64,000 nt of DNA from RHKX01 sp963839535. Its GTDB lineage: Bacteria > Actinomycetota > Thermoleophilia > Solirubrobacterales > 70-9. Below the pieces are notes generated by a model, which was not told where the DNA came from, did not search any database, and saw only the letters and a program-made list of their open reading frames with translations. The position numbers and the translations under genes were made by a program. Positions within the stretch are counted from its first letter, which is position 1; the number at the start of each line of letters is the position of its first letter. The stretch spans positions 124,001-188,000 of the forward strand of contig CAWIVF010000014.1 of NCBI GenBank assembly GCA_963839535.1, read 5' to 3'. Positions 27,550-36,546 of this stretch are shown one piece after another.

Positions 27550-27825
27550 GTGAGTGCGGAGGCGAAGAACCTCGAGGCGATCTCGAAGGCGATCGACCAG
27601 CACAACTCCGGCTGCCCCTTCCCGGCGGCGGAGGTGCGGATGAACCCGTTCGAGGTGGAGCGCCTCGGCTGGGACTCGATCCGCGGCCTGCCCCTGGTGC
27701 CCGATCCGCAGATCAGCACCGGCCGGTTCCGGATCGTCTGCTCCCGGGACATGGAGGACACGGGGATCGAGGAGGTCGAGGCGATCGGCACCCCGATCGA
27801 GGTCCCGGTCCCGGCGCAGAACTGA
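27550..27825 (+). CDS. Small conserved hypothetical protein
   Basis: 91 aa, intact; not recognised. Acidic, soluble, with one Cys pair widely spaced (SGCPFPA and IVCSRD) and the phrases NPFEVERLGWDSIRGLPLVP and STGRFRIVCS, a pattern I associate only loosely with conserved actinobacterial proteins. GTG at 27550 is supported by TAGCTT 8 nt upstream. First gene of a plus-strand run of four small genes (27550-29012). Confidence 0.55.
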   Translation: MSAEAKNLEAISKAIDQHNSGCPFPAAEVRMNPFEVERLGWDSIRGLPLVPDPQISTGRFRIVCSRDMEDTGIEEVEAIGTPIEVPVPAQN

Positions 27826-27837
27826 ACCCGGGGCGGC

Positions 27838-28194
27838 ATGGCGGACAAGCCCCCTGCGGTCGCCGAGTACTTCGCGACGGTCCCCGACTCGATTCGGCCG
27901 ACCCTCGAGGGGGTGCGCGAGGCGATCCTGCGAGGCCTGCCCGGTGCCGAGGAACGCGTTCGCTACGGCATGCCGGCGGTCATGCTCGACGACCGCTACG
28001 CGCTTCACTACGCGGCCTGGAAGAAGCACATCGGCCTCTATCCGATCACGCGGCTCGAGGATCCCCTGGAGGCCGAGATCGCTCCGTACCGGTCCCACAA
28101 GGATTCGCTGCGGTTCGTCCACACCGAGCCGGTGCCCCTCGATCTGATCGAACGGCTCGCCGCTCATCTCGGCGGCGCCCATAGGGTCGGCTGA
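27838..28194 (+). CDS. DUF1801 (YdhG/Fra-like) family protein
   Basis: 118 aa, intact. The DUF1801 fold is indicated by VAEYFATVPDSIRPTLEGVR, YGMPAVMLDDRYALHYAAWK and HIGLYPITRLEDPLEAEIAP, with the C-terminal HKDSLRFVHTEPVPLDLIER. The family includes the iron chaperone Fra of Bacillus, but most members have no known role. It is 12 nt after the preceding gene and 1 nt before the cupin gene, so probably in one operon. A second DUF1801 protein lies at 50766-51197. Confidence 0.82.
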   Translation: MADKPPAVAEYFATVPDSIRPTLEGVREAILRGLPGAEERVRYGMPAVMLDDRYALHYAAWKKHIGLYPITRLEDPLEAEIAPYRSHKDSLRFVHTEPVPLDLIERLAAHLGGAHRVG

Positions 28195-28195
28195 C

Positions 28196-28600
28196 GTGCC
28201 GTTCACGCACAGGAATCTGAGGGAGGACCTCGAGGACGTCGGGTCCAACTTCGACGGCGCGCCGGGCCTGGAGTTCCGCCTGGCCACGGATGCGCTCGAC
28301 CTCGAGGAATCGGGCCTCTGCTTCCAGCGCGTGCCGCCTGACACCCGCTTCCCCTACGGCCACACGCACAGGACGCAGGAGGAGGTCTACGTCGTCGTGG
28401 GCGGCGGCGGGCGGATGAAGCTCGACGACGAGATCATCGAGCTGCGGCGGTGGGATGCGGTGCGCGTTCCGCCCGGCACCTGGCGCGGCTACGAGGCCGG
28501 GCCCGACGGCCTCGAGATCATCGTCATCGGCGCTCCCAGCCTCGGCGAGGGCCGGCGCGAGGACGTCGAGGGCGAGCGCGACTGGTGGGCCGGCGACTAG
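28196..28600 (+). CDS. Cupin domain protein
   Basis: 134 aa, intact. A single cupin barrel with motif 1 G(X)5HXH-like YGHTHRTQEEVYVVVGGGGR and motif 2 WDAVRVPPGTWRGYEAG; one ligand His of motif 2 is replaced, so metal binding may differ. It is too general a fold to name a reaction. GTG at 28196, overlapping nothing but only 1 nt after the DUF1801 stop; the NTF2-like gene starts 2 nt after it. Confidence 0.78.
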   Translation: MPFTHRNLREDLEDVGSNFDGAPGLEFRLATDALDLEESGLCFQRVPPDTRFPYGHTHRTQEEVYVVVGGGGRMKLDDEIIELRRWDAVRVPPGTWRGYEAGPDGLEIIVIGAPSLGEGRREDVEGERDWWAGD

Positions 28601-28602
28601 CG

Positions 28603-29012
28603 ATGTCCGCGCAGGACGTGGAGCTGATCCGGGCGAGCTACGAGGCCCTCAACCGGGACGACTTCGACGCCTGGCTCGAGCTCTGCCATCCCGACGCCGA
28701 GCTGTACGAGCTCGCCGAGATGCCCGGCACGGACGTCTATCGCGGTCACGACGGGCTGCGGAGGTGGGCGGAGTCGGCCCGCGAGCTGACCGCCGATTGG
28801 CACTGGGAGCTCGAGCGAGGTCGAGCAGGCGCACAGCCCCTACGTGATCCGCGCACGGGTGACCGCGCACGGCCGGGAGGGCGGCGTGGCGATCGAGCAG
28901 ACCGTCTTCCACGTCTTCGAGATGGAGGAGGGGAGGGCGGCGGTGATCCGCGGCTTCCTCGACCGGGAGGAAGGCCCACGAGGCGGCGCGAGGCCCGGTC
29001 AGACCTCGTTGA
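28603..29012 (+). CDS. SnoaL/NTF2-like family protein, frameshifted
   Basis: About 136 aa. The cone-like NTF2 fold is shown by VELIRASYEALNRDDFDAWL, LCHPDAELYELAEMPG, YRGHDGLRRWAESARELTAD and the strand IEQTVFHVFEMEEGRAAVIR. Members are isomerases, hydrolases or simple binding proteins. Breaks near 28815 and 28971 each fit one surplus base; the restored frame ends at TGA 29010-29012 and overlaps the 3' end of the convergent ccdA-like gene by 14 nt. Confidence 0.7.
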
Positions 29013-29736
29013 AGAAGTTGATCCCCTGCTCGTCGAGCCACTGCTGGAGCTCGATGTTCAGCCGCGTCAGCTCGCCGGTGAAGACGAGGACGCCCATGAT
29101 GATCAGGACGACGCCCCCGGCGGCCATGATCACCGCGTAGTGGCGCTTGACGAAGCTGAATGCGGTCGTCATCCGCGTGAAGGCCATCGCGCTGATCAGG
29201 AACGGGATCCCCAGCCCGGCCGAGTACACCGCGAGCATCAGGCCACCCTCGGCGGCTGACCCGGTGCTGGCCGCGAGGGCGAAGATCGCGGCCAGGGTCG
29301 GGCCGATGCAGGGCGTCCAGGCGACCGCGAAGGCGACGCCCGCAACCAGCGGCCCGCCGGTGCCGGCCCGCTCGATCAGCTTGTCGACGTGCCACTCGCG
29401 GTTGAAGCGGTCGACGAAGAGGGCGGCGACGAAGAGGACGCCCATGCCGATGATCAGGGTGCCGGCGATCTTGTCGAGGGTGTCCTGGTTCTGCTTCAGC
29501 GTCTGGCTGATGCCGACGGCCGAGAGACCGAGGAGGATGAAGATCGCCGAGAAGCTGCCGATGAAGACGAGCGCCTTGGGGACCACGCTGCGCCAGCTGG
29601 CCCGCTCGAGATCGGCCGGGGCGATGCCGGTGACCGCGGAGAGGTAGCCGGGGACGAGGGGCAGCACGCAGGGCGAGAAGAACGAGACCATCCCCGCGAA
29701 CAGGGCCGTCAGCAGCCCGATCCCTCCGACCTCCAC
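28999..29736 (-). CDS. CcdA/DsbD-type transmembrane thiol-electron transporter
   Basis: 245 aa, intact. Six to seven membrane helices with the paired redox cysteines of the CcdA family: FFSPCVLPLVPGYL in helix 1 and AWTPCIGPTLAAI in helix 4. It passes electrons from cytosolic thioredoxin to extracytoplasmic thiol partners, mainly for cytochrome c maturation. GTG at 29736 lies 15 nt after the stop of the thioredoxin-domain gene, so donor and transporter appear cotranscribed. ResB/ResC partners are not in the window. Confidence 0.88.
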   Translation of the reverse strand: MEVGGIGLLTALFAGMVSFFSPCVLPLVPGYLSAVTGIAPADLERASWRSVVPKALVFIGSFSAIFILLGLSAVGISQTLKQNQDTLDKIAGTLIIGMGVLFVAALFVDRFNREWHVDKLIERAGTGGPLVAGVAFAVAWTPCIGPTLAAIFALAASTGSAAEGGLMLAVYSAGLGIPFLISAMAFTRMTTAFSFVKRHYAVIMAAGGVVLIIMGVLVFTGELTRLNIELQQWLDEQGINFFNEV

Positions 29737-29750
29737 GGCGCCGCGGGCCT

Positions 29751-30512
29751 CTAGCTGATCGCCAGGGCGAGACGGCGGCGGTGCTGGCGCGCCAGCTCGC
29801 TCTCGGGCCCGAGCTCGGTGAAGATCCCGACCATGACCCGGCGGAGCCGGTCGGTCCGGTCGTCGTCGGTCGATGCAGCGATCGCGGTCTGGAGCAGCTC
29901 GAGGGCGCCCTCGTGGTCGCCCTCGTCCCAGGCCGCGAGGGCGGGGGAGACCTCCTCCGGCGCGTCGTCGGTCCCCTCCTCGGCTTCGAGCTCGATGCCG
30001 GCGAGGATCCCCGCCGCGAGGAAGTCGGACTGGTGCGGGCGGAGCACCTCGGCCGCCGCGTCGTCCTCGTCCCGGGCGATCAGCAGGCGGGCGAGCTTCG
30101 TTGCGGCGTCGGCGCGCGTGGGATCGAGCTCCAGCGCGCGGCGCAGCGACTCCTCGTCCTCCGCCGCGGCAAGGAGCTCGGCCTCCGAGGGCGCCAGGGC
30201 GTCGAAGAAGGCGGCGACCTGCGCCGGCGGGATCGCGCCGGTGAACTCGGCCGCGACCTTGCCGTCCTTGAAGGCCTTGACCGCGGGGATGCCCTGCACC
30301 CCGAAGCTGGCAGCGAGCTGCTGATTGGAGTCGACGTCGACCTTCGCCAGGTCGACCTTGCCCTCGCGCTTGGCCGCCTCGGCCTCGAGCGCGGGGCCGA
30401 GCTGCCGGCAGGGGCCGCACCACTCGGCCCAGAAGTCAACGACCACGGGAACCTCGTGGGAACGGGCGAGCACGTCCTGCTCGAAGGCGTCCTGATCGAC
30501 GTCGTGAACCAT
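29751..30512 (-). CDS. Thioredoxin-domain protein with TPR-like tail (CnoX/YbbN type)
   Basis: 253 aa, intact. Thioredoxin domain (1-110) with the redox motif FWAEWCGPCRQL and the cis-proline GIPAVKAFKDGK, then a helical tetratricopeptide-like region (LRRALELDPTRADAATKLAR, then WDEGDHEGALELLQTAIAAS) as in E. coli CnoX, a redox holdase chaperone. Unlike E. coli CnoX, the CxxC is complete, so it may be an active reductase feeding the CcdA-like protein encoded next. ATG at 30512 with TAAGCT 7 nt upstream. Confidence 0.88.
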   Translation of the reverse strand: MVHDVDQDAFEQDVLARSHEVPVVVDFWAEWCGPCRQLGPALEAEAAKREGKVDLAKVDVDSNQQLAASFGVQGIPAVKAFKDGKVAAEFTGAIPPAQVAAFFDALAPSEAELLAAAEDEESLRRALELDPTRADAATKLARLLIARDEDDAAAEVLRPHQSDFLAAGILAGIELEAEEGTDDAPEEVSPALAAWDEGDHEGALELLQTAIAASTDDDRTDRLRRVMVGIFTELGPESELARQHRRRLALAIS

Positions 30513-30519
30513 CCCGGGA

Positions 30520-30525
30520 AGCTTA
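30520..30525 (-). promoter_or_regulatory. Leaderless -10 hexamer TAAGCT
   Basis: TAAGCT (minus strand) ends 7 nt before the ATG at 30512; divergent from TAGCCT at 30572-30577. Confidence 0.55.
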
Positions 30526-30571
30526 GACAGGCCCTCCCGGCAGTCCCGGGCGCCGGCTCTTCCGCGGTCGC

Positions 30572-30577
30572 TAGCCT
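30572..30577 (+). promoter_or_regulatory. Leaderless -10 hexamer TAGCCT
   Basis: TAGCCT ends 8 nt before the ATG at 30586 of the YqgE gene. No Shine-Dalgarno is seen. Confidence 0.5.
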
Positions 30578-30585
30578 CACCGCGG

Positions 30586-31128
30586 ATGGATTCGCTCCGC
30601 GGCAAGCTGCTCGTCGCCTCCCCGGCGCTCGAGGACCCGAACTTCGTCCGCACGGTCGTGCTGATCACCGAGCATGGGGAGGAGGGGGCGATGGGCATCG
30701 TGCTCAACCGCCCCGCCGACACCGAGGTCTCCGAGGTGCTGCCGGAGCTGGCCGAGATCGCAGTCGAGGAGCCGATCTTCGTCGGCGGCCCCGTGCAGCC
30801 GGAGGCGCTGGTCGTCCTCGGCGAGTTCTCCGATCCCGAGAAGGCCGCCTGGATCGTGGTCGCCGACGTCGGCCTCGTCTCGGCCGCGACCGACCTCGAC
30901 GAGCTCCCGGAGGCCGTCCGCCGCGGCCGGGTCTACGCCGGCTTCTCCGGCTGGGGCCCGGGCCAGCTCGAGTCGGAGCTGGAGGAGGAGGCCTGGATCA
31001 TCGAGCCGCCGATCCCGCCCGAGCTCTTCCCGGACGATCCGTCGACGCTCTGGAGTGACGTGCTGGAGCGCAAGGGCGGTCAGTACGCGCTGGTCGCCCG
31101 GATGCCCGACGACCCCAGTCTCAACTAG
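30586..31128 (+). CDS. YqgE/AlgH family protein
   Basis: 180 aa, intact. Family blocks are LRGKLLVASPALEDPNFVRT, HGEEGAMGIVLNRPAD, IFVGGPVQPEALVVL and YAGFSGWGPGQLESEL. The biochemical role is not established; AlgH was linked to alginate regulation in Pseudomonas. Own leaderless promoter, divergent from the thioredoxin gene; a methyltransferase gene follows after 15 nt. Confidence 0.9.
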   Translation: MDSLRGKLLVASPALEDPNFVRTVVLITEHGEEGAMGIVLNRPADTEVSEVLPELAEIAVEEPIFVGGPVQPEALVVLGEFSDPEKAAWIVVADVGLVSAATDLDELPEAVRRGRVYAGFSGWGPGQLESELEEEAWIIEPPIPPELFPDDPSTLWSDVLERKGGQYALVARMPDDPSLN

Positions 31129-31143
31129 GCGGCTCGACTCGGA

Positions 31144-31893
31144 GTGGAGCTCCATCCCCTCGCCTCGAAGTTCGCCGACGTCGCAGCGGCCTATGAACGC
31201 GGGCGGGCCGACTACGAGCCGGCCGTGGTCGGCGCGCTCGCGGCCGAGCTGGGCCTTGACAAGGGGGATCGGGTACTCGACCTGGCCGCCGGGACCGGCA
31301 AGCTCACCCGGGCGCTGCTCGCCTGGGGCCTCGACATCACCGCGGTGGAGCCTCAGATGGAGCTGCGGGAGGTCCTCGCCGAAGGGGTTGGCGCGGAGCG
31401 GGTTATCGAGGGGGTGGCCGAGGACATTCCGCTCCCCGACGGATCGATGCGTGCCGTCACCGTCGCCGACGGGTTCCATTGGTTCGAGGCCGCGCCGGCG
31501 CTGGCCGAGATCGCCCGGGTCCTCGAGCCGGGCGGTGGCCTTGCGATCCTCGCCTCGATGCCCGACTGGAGCGGCGCCTCCTGGGCGGACGAGCTCGGGC
31601 ACCTGATCGAGCGGCTGCGGCCCGAGCATCCGTTCTTCGACGGTCCGTCGTGGCAGGAAGCCGTTCGCGACGCCGGCGGTTGGTCGGAGCCCCGTCAGGT
31701 CCGCGTGACGACGAGGCAGACCGCCCGGCCGGAGCGGATCGTCGACTTCCTCAACTCGATGAGCTGGGTGGCCGCGCTGCCCGAGGAGCAGCGTGCCGCG
31801 ATGCTGGCGGAGGCCGCCGCGCTGATCGAGGCGGGGGAGACACCGCCCGAGCTCGGCGTCCACGTCGTCGTCGGGCTGACGAGCCTGGCTTAG
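31144..31893 (+). CDS. Class I SAM-dependent methyltransferase
   Basis: 249 aa, intact. Motif I is VLDLAAGTGKLTRALL, motif II acidic strand ITAVEPQMELR, and the post-I/motif IV region is ADGFHWFEAAPALAEIARVL with EPGGGLAI. FHWF is common in the class of small-molecule methyltransferases near Tam/BioC; the substrate is open. GTG at 31144. The last 4 nt overlap the convergent flavodoxin-type gene. Confidence 0.85.
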   Translation: MELHPLASKFADVAAAYERGRADYEPAVVGALAAELGLDKGDRVLDLAAGTGKLTRALLAWGLDITAVEPQMELREVLAEGVGAERVIEGVAEDIPLPDGSMRAVTVADGFHWFEAAPALAEIARVLEPGGGLAILASMPDWSGASWADELGHLIERLRPEHPFFDGPSWQEAVRDAGGWSEPRQVRVTTRQTARPERIVDFLNSMSWVAALPEEQRAAMLAEAAALIEAGETPPELGVHVVVGLTSLA

Positions 31894-32600
31894 CGGTGCT
31901 CGGGGTTGGGCATGTCCCAGCGGCAGCCCGCGTCCCACTCCGAGCGCTGGTTCCCGTGAGCGGGGATCCCGCCGGCGTCCTTGAGCATGCGCGCAAGGTG
32001 CATCAGGTTCCAGGTCATGAAGGTGGTGTTGCGGTTGGTGAAGTCGTTCTCCGGCCCGCCCGAGCCCTCGTCGAGGTAGGAGGGTCCCGGCCCGACCTCG
32101 CCGATCCACCCGGCGTCCGCCTGCGGCGGGATCACGTACCCGAGGTGCTGGAGCGAGTAGAGGATGTTCATCGCGCAGTGCTTGACGCCGTCCTCGTTGC
32201 CGGTGACCAGGCAGCCTCCGGCCCGGCCGTAGTAGGCGTACTGGCCGGCCTCGTTGAGGACCGAGGAGTTCCCGTAGAGCCGCTCGATCACCCGGGTGCA
32301 GACGGAGCTCTTCTCACCGAGCCAGATGGGAGTGGCGAGCACGAGGATGTCGGCCGCCATGACCTGCCCGGAGATCTCGGGCCACTCGTCGGCCTCCCAG
32401 CCGTGTTCGGTCATGTCCGGGTAGACCCCGGTCGCGATCTGCCGGTCGATCGCCCGCACCTCGTCGACCGCGACGCCGTTGGCGTCCATGATCGCCGCCG
32501 AGATCGCCACGAGGCCATCGGTGTTGGAGGGCTCCGGGCTCCGCTTGAGCGTGCAGTTGATGAAGAGCGCGCGCAGGTCTGAGTAGTCGGTGTCGGGCAT
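31890..32600 (-). CDS. NADPH-dependent FMN reductase-like flavoprotein
   Basis: 236 aa, intact. Flavodoxin-like fold: ALFINCTLKRSPEPSNTDGL binds the FMN phosphate, ADILVLATPIWLGEKSS binds the isoalloxazine region, followed by GRAGGCLVTGNEDGVKHCA. This is the pattern of multimeric flavodoxin/WrbA-like or NAD(P)H oxidoreductases. A long C-terminal part (PGPSYLDEGSGGPENDFTNR) is typical of a subset annotated simply as flavodoxin family. ATG 32600 follows a strong GGAGGAG, so the message is leadered. Confidence 0.85.
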   Translation of the reverse strand: MPDTDYSDLRALFINCTLKRSPEPSNTDGLVAISAAIMDANGVAVDEVRAIDRQIATGVYPDMTEHGWEADEWPEISGQVMAADILVLATPIWLGEKSSVCTRVIERLYGNSSVLNEAGQYAYYGRAGGCLVTGNEDGVKHCAMNILYSLQHLGYVIPPQADAGWIGEVGPGPSYLDEGSGGPENDFTNRNTTFMTWNLMHLARMLKDAGGIPAHGNQRSEWDAGCRWDMPNPEHR

Positions 32601-32735
32601 CTCGCTGGATCTCCTCCGGTTGCGGTGAACCGACCCTAGCCACAGCCGCGCGCAACTCCCGATGCCTTCCCGGTTTTCGGGAAGGGCCGACGGTCCCGCT
32701 GTCTAAGCTCATCGCCGGGGCGCGCGGCTCCTGCG

Positions 32736-34602
32736 ATGAACATCCGAGGCGTAGACATCACGGGCGGGGGACCGCGCGCGGCCCTTGCCGCCGGAGCGCT
32801 GATGGCGCTCTTCGCCGTGCTCATCCCGGCCGCGGATGCCGATGCCGCCCGCTTCGGCCCCGCCGCGGCCGACCTCCCGCAGTCGAGGCTCTTCGACATC
32901 GGCGCCACGGACTACGACGGGGACGGTTTCCTCGACCTCTTCACCACGAACCACAAGGCGCGGGCCGTCCTGCTGCGCAACGACGGGACGGGCTCGTTCA
33001 GCGACACCTTCGGCCCGCTCGGCCTCAGCCCGACGCCCGAGTTCCCCGGCTACGAGTACCTGCGCAAGCCGGAGATGACCGACCCCGCGATCTACATCTG
33101 GGCGACCGACTCGTCGAAGGAGAAGCTTCCCGGCGTGCTCCACGTGCGCTCGGTCGGGGCCGAGGGGGAGGGGAGCATGGTCTTCGAGTCCGACAACGCC
33201 ACCGTCATCCGCAAGGAGAACGCGACCGCGACCGCCGGCCGCACGGCCTCGGGACGGCGCCAGATCGACTTCGAGGTCCGCGACGGCTCGGCGATCGACA
33301 TCCGCGTCAACCACATCGACCTGCCGACCGCGGTCTCGATGCGCGGGCGGATTCCCGTCGACGTCCCGCTGCCGCTGCCGGGCTTCGAGACGGCCGAGGT
33401 GCGGGTCGGGACCCTGGGCGTCCCGGCGGAGAGCCGCAACTTCGTGCTCAGCCTCTTCGATCGCCACGGGTTCGCCTTCGCCGACCTCACCGGGGATCCC
33501 GCCACGGATCTCTTCGTGGTCAGCGGAGGCCTCGGCGGAGACATCAAGCTGCCCGGGCTGGCGGGCCGGGTGAAGGACGAGCTCTTCGCCCGCTCCGGCG
33601 AGCGCTTCCAGCGACGTGACCGAGGGGAGCGGCCTGAAGAAGGGCACCTGCCGCGCCCGCCAGACGGCCGCCGTCGACATCGACGCCGACGGCCGGCTCG
33701 ACCTCTTCGAGACCTGCGAGGAGGACCCGCCGAAGGTCTTCATGCGACGCGGTGCCGACTTCGAGGACTTCCGCTCGCCGGCCTCGATCGCGAGCACCTA
33801 CCGCTGGGTGAACCTCGGCGGCCGCAAGCCGGAGCTCCTGGCCGCCGAGCGCAATGGCCTGCGGGTGCTGCAGCAGACGAAGAAGGGCTGGAAGACCGTC
33901 CAGCGCATCGGCGACAACGCCCGCGACGGCGACATCACCCAGCTCGCCGTGAACGACGTCGACTCCGACGGGCTGATCGACGTCCTGGCCGTGGCCAAGC
34001 GCGGCAACACGCTCCTGCGCAACACCGGCGGCAGGCTCCGCGAGATCTCCCTCGGCGGGCTGCCGAAGCGCAGCCTCGCGGCCAGCTTCGTCGACTTCGA
34101 CAACGACGGCAGGGGAGACGTCCATCTCGTCCCGCAGGGCCTCTACCGGGGCCGTGGGGGCGCGCACTGGTCACGCACGGGCGAGCTGCGGGTCGGAAAG
34201 CGCGCCGGCGCGGCCGTGACCGCCTGGCCCGATACGAACAACGACGGCCTGCGCGACCCGGTGATCGCCTACGCCAACGCCGAGTTCTCGCCGCGGCAGT
34301 CGGTGATCGCTCGTCGCAACCGTGGCCCGGGCGGCCACTGGCTCGAGGTCGACCTGCGCGGAACGGCCGGGAACCGCGAGGCGATCGGCGCTCGCGTCAC
34401 CGTCCGGACGGGCAAGCGCCGGCAGTTCCAGTTCGTCGGCCAGAACGACGACTCGCGCCGCTCGCAGGGCCACTACCGCCTCTACTTCGGCCTCGGCCGC
34501 GCTGCCACGATCGACCGGCTCGCGGTCCGCTGGCCCGGCGGCTCGATCACCCGCCGCAAGAACCTCGATGCCGACCAACTGCTGACGATCGGACGGGACT
34601 GA
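32736..34602 (+). CDS. Secreted FG-GAP/VCBS repeat protein with UnbV/ASPIC C-terminus (copy 1), frameshifted
   Basis: About 620 aa. Signal peptide (ALMALFAVLIPAADADA) followed by repeated calcium-binding propeller loops: DYDGDGFLDLF, DIDADGRLDLF, DVDSDGLIDVL, DFDNDGRGDVHL and DTNNDGLRDP. The C-terminal ASPIC/UnbV domain reads HWLEVDLRGTAGNREAIGAR and YFGLGRAATIDRLAVRWPGG. Proteins of this CRTAC1-like type are secreted, calcium-stabilised beta-propellers of unknown ligand. A surplus C near 33614 (ERF to SDVTEG) breaks the frame. Its TGA overlaps the ATG of a paralogue directly downstream. Confidence 0.85.
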
Positions 34603-36423
34603 TGGGGCGCATCGCGAAGCTCGCCGCAGCTCTGATCGCGTTCGCGGCCCTGATCGCAGCGGCTCCGGCCGGCGCCGCCGACCGCTGGGGCGCGCCGGGT
34701 GAGGCCGAAGTGCCGACCTTCCGGATGTTCGACCTCGGGGTCACCGACGCCGACGGCGACGGGTTCCTCGACGTCTTCACGACGAACCACAAGTTCCATC
34801 CGGGCCTGCTCCGCAACGACGGCTTCGGGAACCTGACCGACGTGACGAACTACGCGGGGCTGAGCCAGACGCCCGAGTTCCCCGGGCTCGAGTACCTGCG
34901 GAAGCCCACCATCGATACGCCCGGGCGCCTACATCTACGCGACCGACTCCTTCAAGGAGAACCTGCCCGGGGTCATCCACATCCGCACTGAGCAGGTCGC
35001 CGCGTCCGGCCGCCTCACCTTCGGCGCGAAGCACATCGAGGTGCTGCGGGCCCGCGGCGGGCAGCGTCGAGGTCGGAACCTCGCCGCAGGGTCAGCCGAC
35101 CGCCGACTTCACGGCTCCGCCCGGCGCGATCATCGACATCCGCGCCATCCACATCGATCTGCCGATCGCGGCCACGTTCGACGAGCCCGACAACACGCAG
35201 CTGATCCGCGTCGGCACGTTCGGCGTGCGGTCGGAGACGAAGGACTTCGTGATGACCATGCTCGATCGCCACGGCTACGCGTTCGCCGACCTCTACGGCG
35301 ACCGCCGGACCGACCTGTTCGCCGTCAGCGGCGGACTGGGGGGCGGGATCAGCCTCCCGGGCTACGCCGGGGCGGTCCAGGACGAGCTGCTAGTCCGGCA
35401 GGGGGAGTGGTTATGTCAACTCGACGGTCGGGAGCGGGTTGACGAAGGGCACGTGCCGGGGCCGGCAGGCCGCTGCCGCCGACATCGACGACAACGGGCG
35501 CCTCGACCTGTTCGAGGCCTGCGAGGGGGATCCGCCGAAGGTCTACCTGCAGAAGACCCGCGGTGACTTCAAGTCGGTCGATCCGCCGCCCTCGATCGCG
35601 ACCACGTACCGCTGGATCAACCTCGGGCGCGGGCGGCGGCCGGAGCTGCTCGCGGCGGAGGCCGAGGGGATCCAGATCTACGCCTACACCGAGGAGGGCT
35701 GGGAGCTCCTGCAGACCGTTCCCGGCAACGCCCGCAACGGCAAGGTCGTCCAGTTCGCAGTCGACGACTACAACGCCGATGGAGAGATCGACGTCCTCGC
35801 GGTCGCGCCGAGCGGCAACACGCTGCTCAAGAACCGCCGCGCGCGTCTCAAGCCGGTGTCCGCTCGACAAGCTCGGCGTCCCGCGCAAGAGCGACGCCGC
35901 CAGCTTTGTCGATTACGACAACGACGGCAGGGTCGACCTCCACACGGTCCCGCAGGGGCTCCTGCATCGCGTCCAGGGCCACGGGTTCGAGCCAACGGGC
36001 ATGCTGACCGTCCAGCGGGACATCGGCGCCGCGATAACCGCCTGGTTCGACTCCGACAACGACGGGCTGCGCGATCCGATCACCGCGACCGGCGGCTCGC
36101 AGTTCGCCCGCAGCATGCGGGTCGACCGCCGGCGCAACCTCGGGCCGGGCGGCCACTGGCTCGAGGTCGATCTCTACGGCATCCCGGGCAACTTCGAGGG
36201 CATCGGCAGCCGCGTGGCGATCAGGGCCGGCGACCGCCGCCAGTACGGCTGGGTCGGCGAGAGCGACGACTCACGCCACTCACAGGGCCATTACCGGCTG
36301 TACTTCGGCCTCGGCAAGGCCGAGAGCGTCGAAATCCTCCAGGTCCGCTGGGCTGACGGCGCCAGGACGACGCTGGAGGACGTGGAGGCGGATCAGGTGC
36401 TGACGGTCGAGCACCCGCGATAG
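34602..36423 (+). CDS. Secreted FG-GAP/VCBS repeat protein with UnbV/ASPIC C-terminus (copy 2), frameshifted
   Basis: About 605 aa; paralogue of the gene before it along its whole length (compare DGDGFLDVFTTNHKFHPGLL, TPEFPGLEYLRKP, SGGLGGGISLPGYAG, GHWLEVDLYGIPGN, RLYFGLGKAESVEILQVRW). Signal peptide at 1-27 (LIAFAALIAAAPAGA). Frame breaks near 34925, 35055, 35410 and 35865 each fit one surplus base. The ATG overlaps the upstream TGA (TGATG), so the pair is a translationally coupled tandem duplication. A GC-rich hairpin GGCCC/GGGCC follows the stop, which may end the transcript. Confidence 0.82.
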
Positions 36424-36546
36424 AGGCCCCCTCGGCGGGCCCTTCACACCTAGGTATACATAACGCTGATTATCGTGCGTTGGGGGTGAATCAGCGAGGG
36501 AGGCGCCCCCTGGCGCCACCTCACCCGGCGATGGGATGATCCCGCG

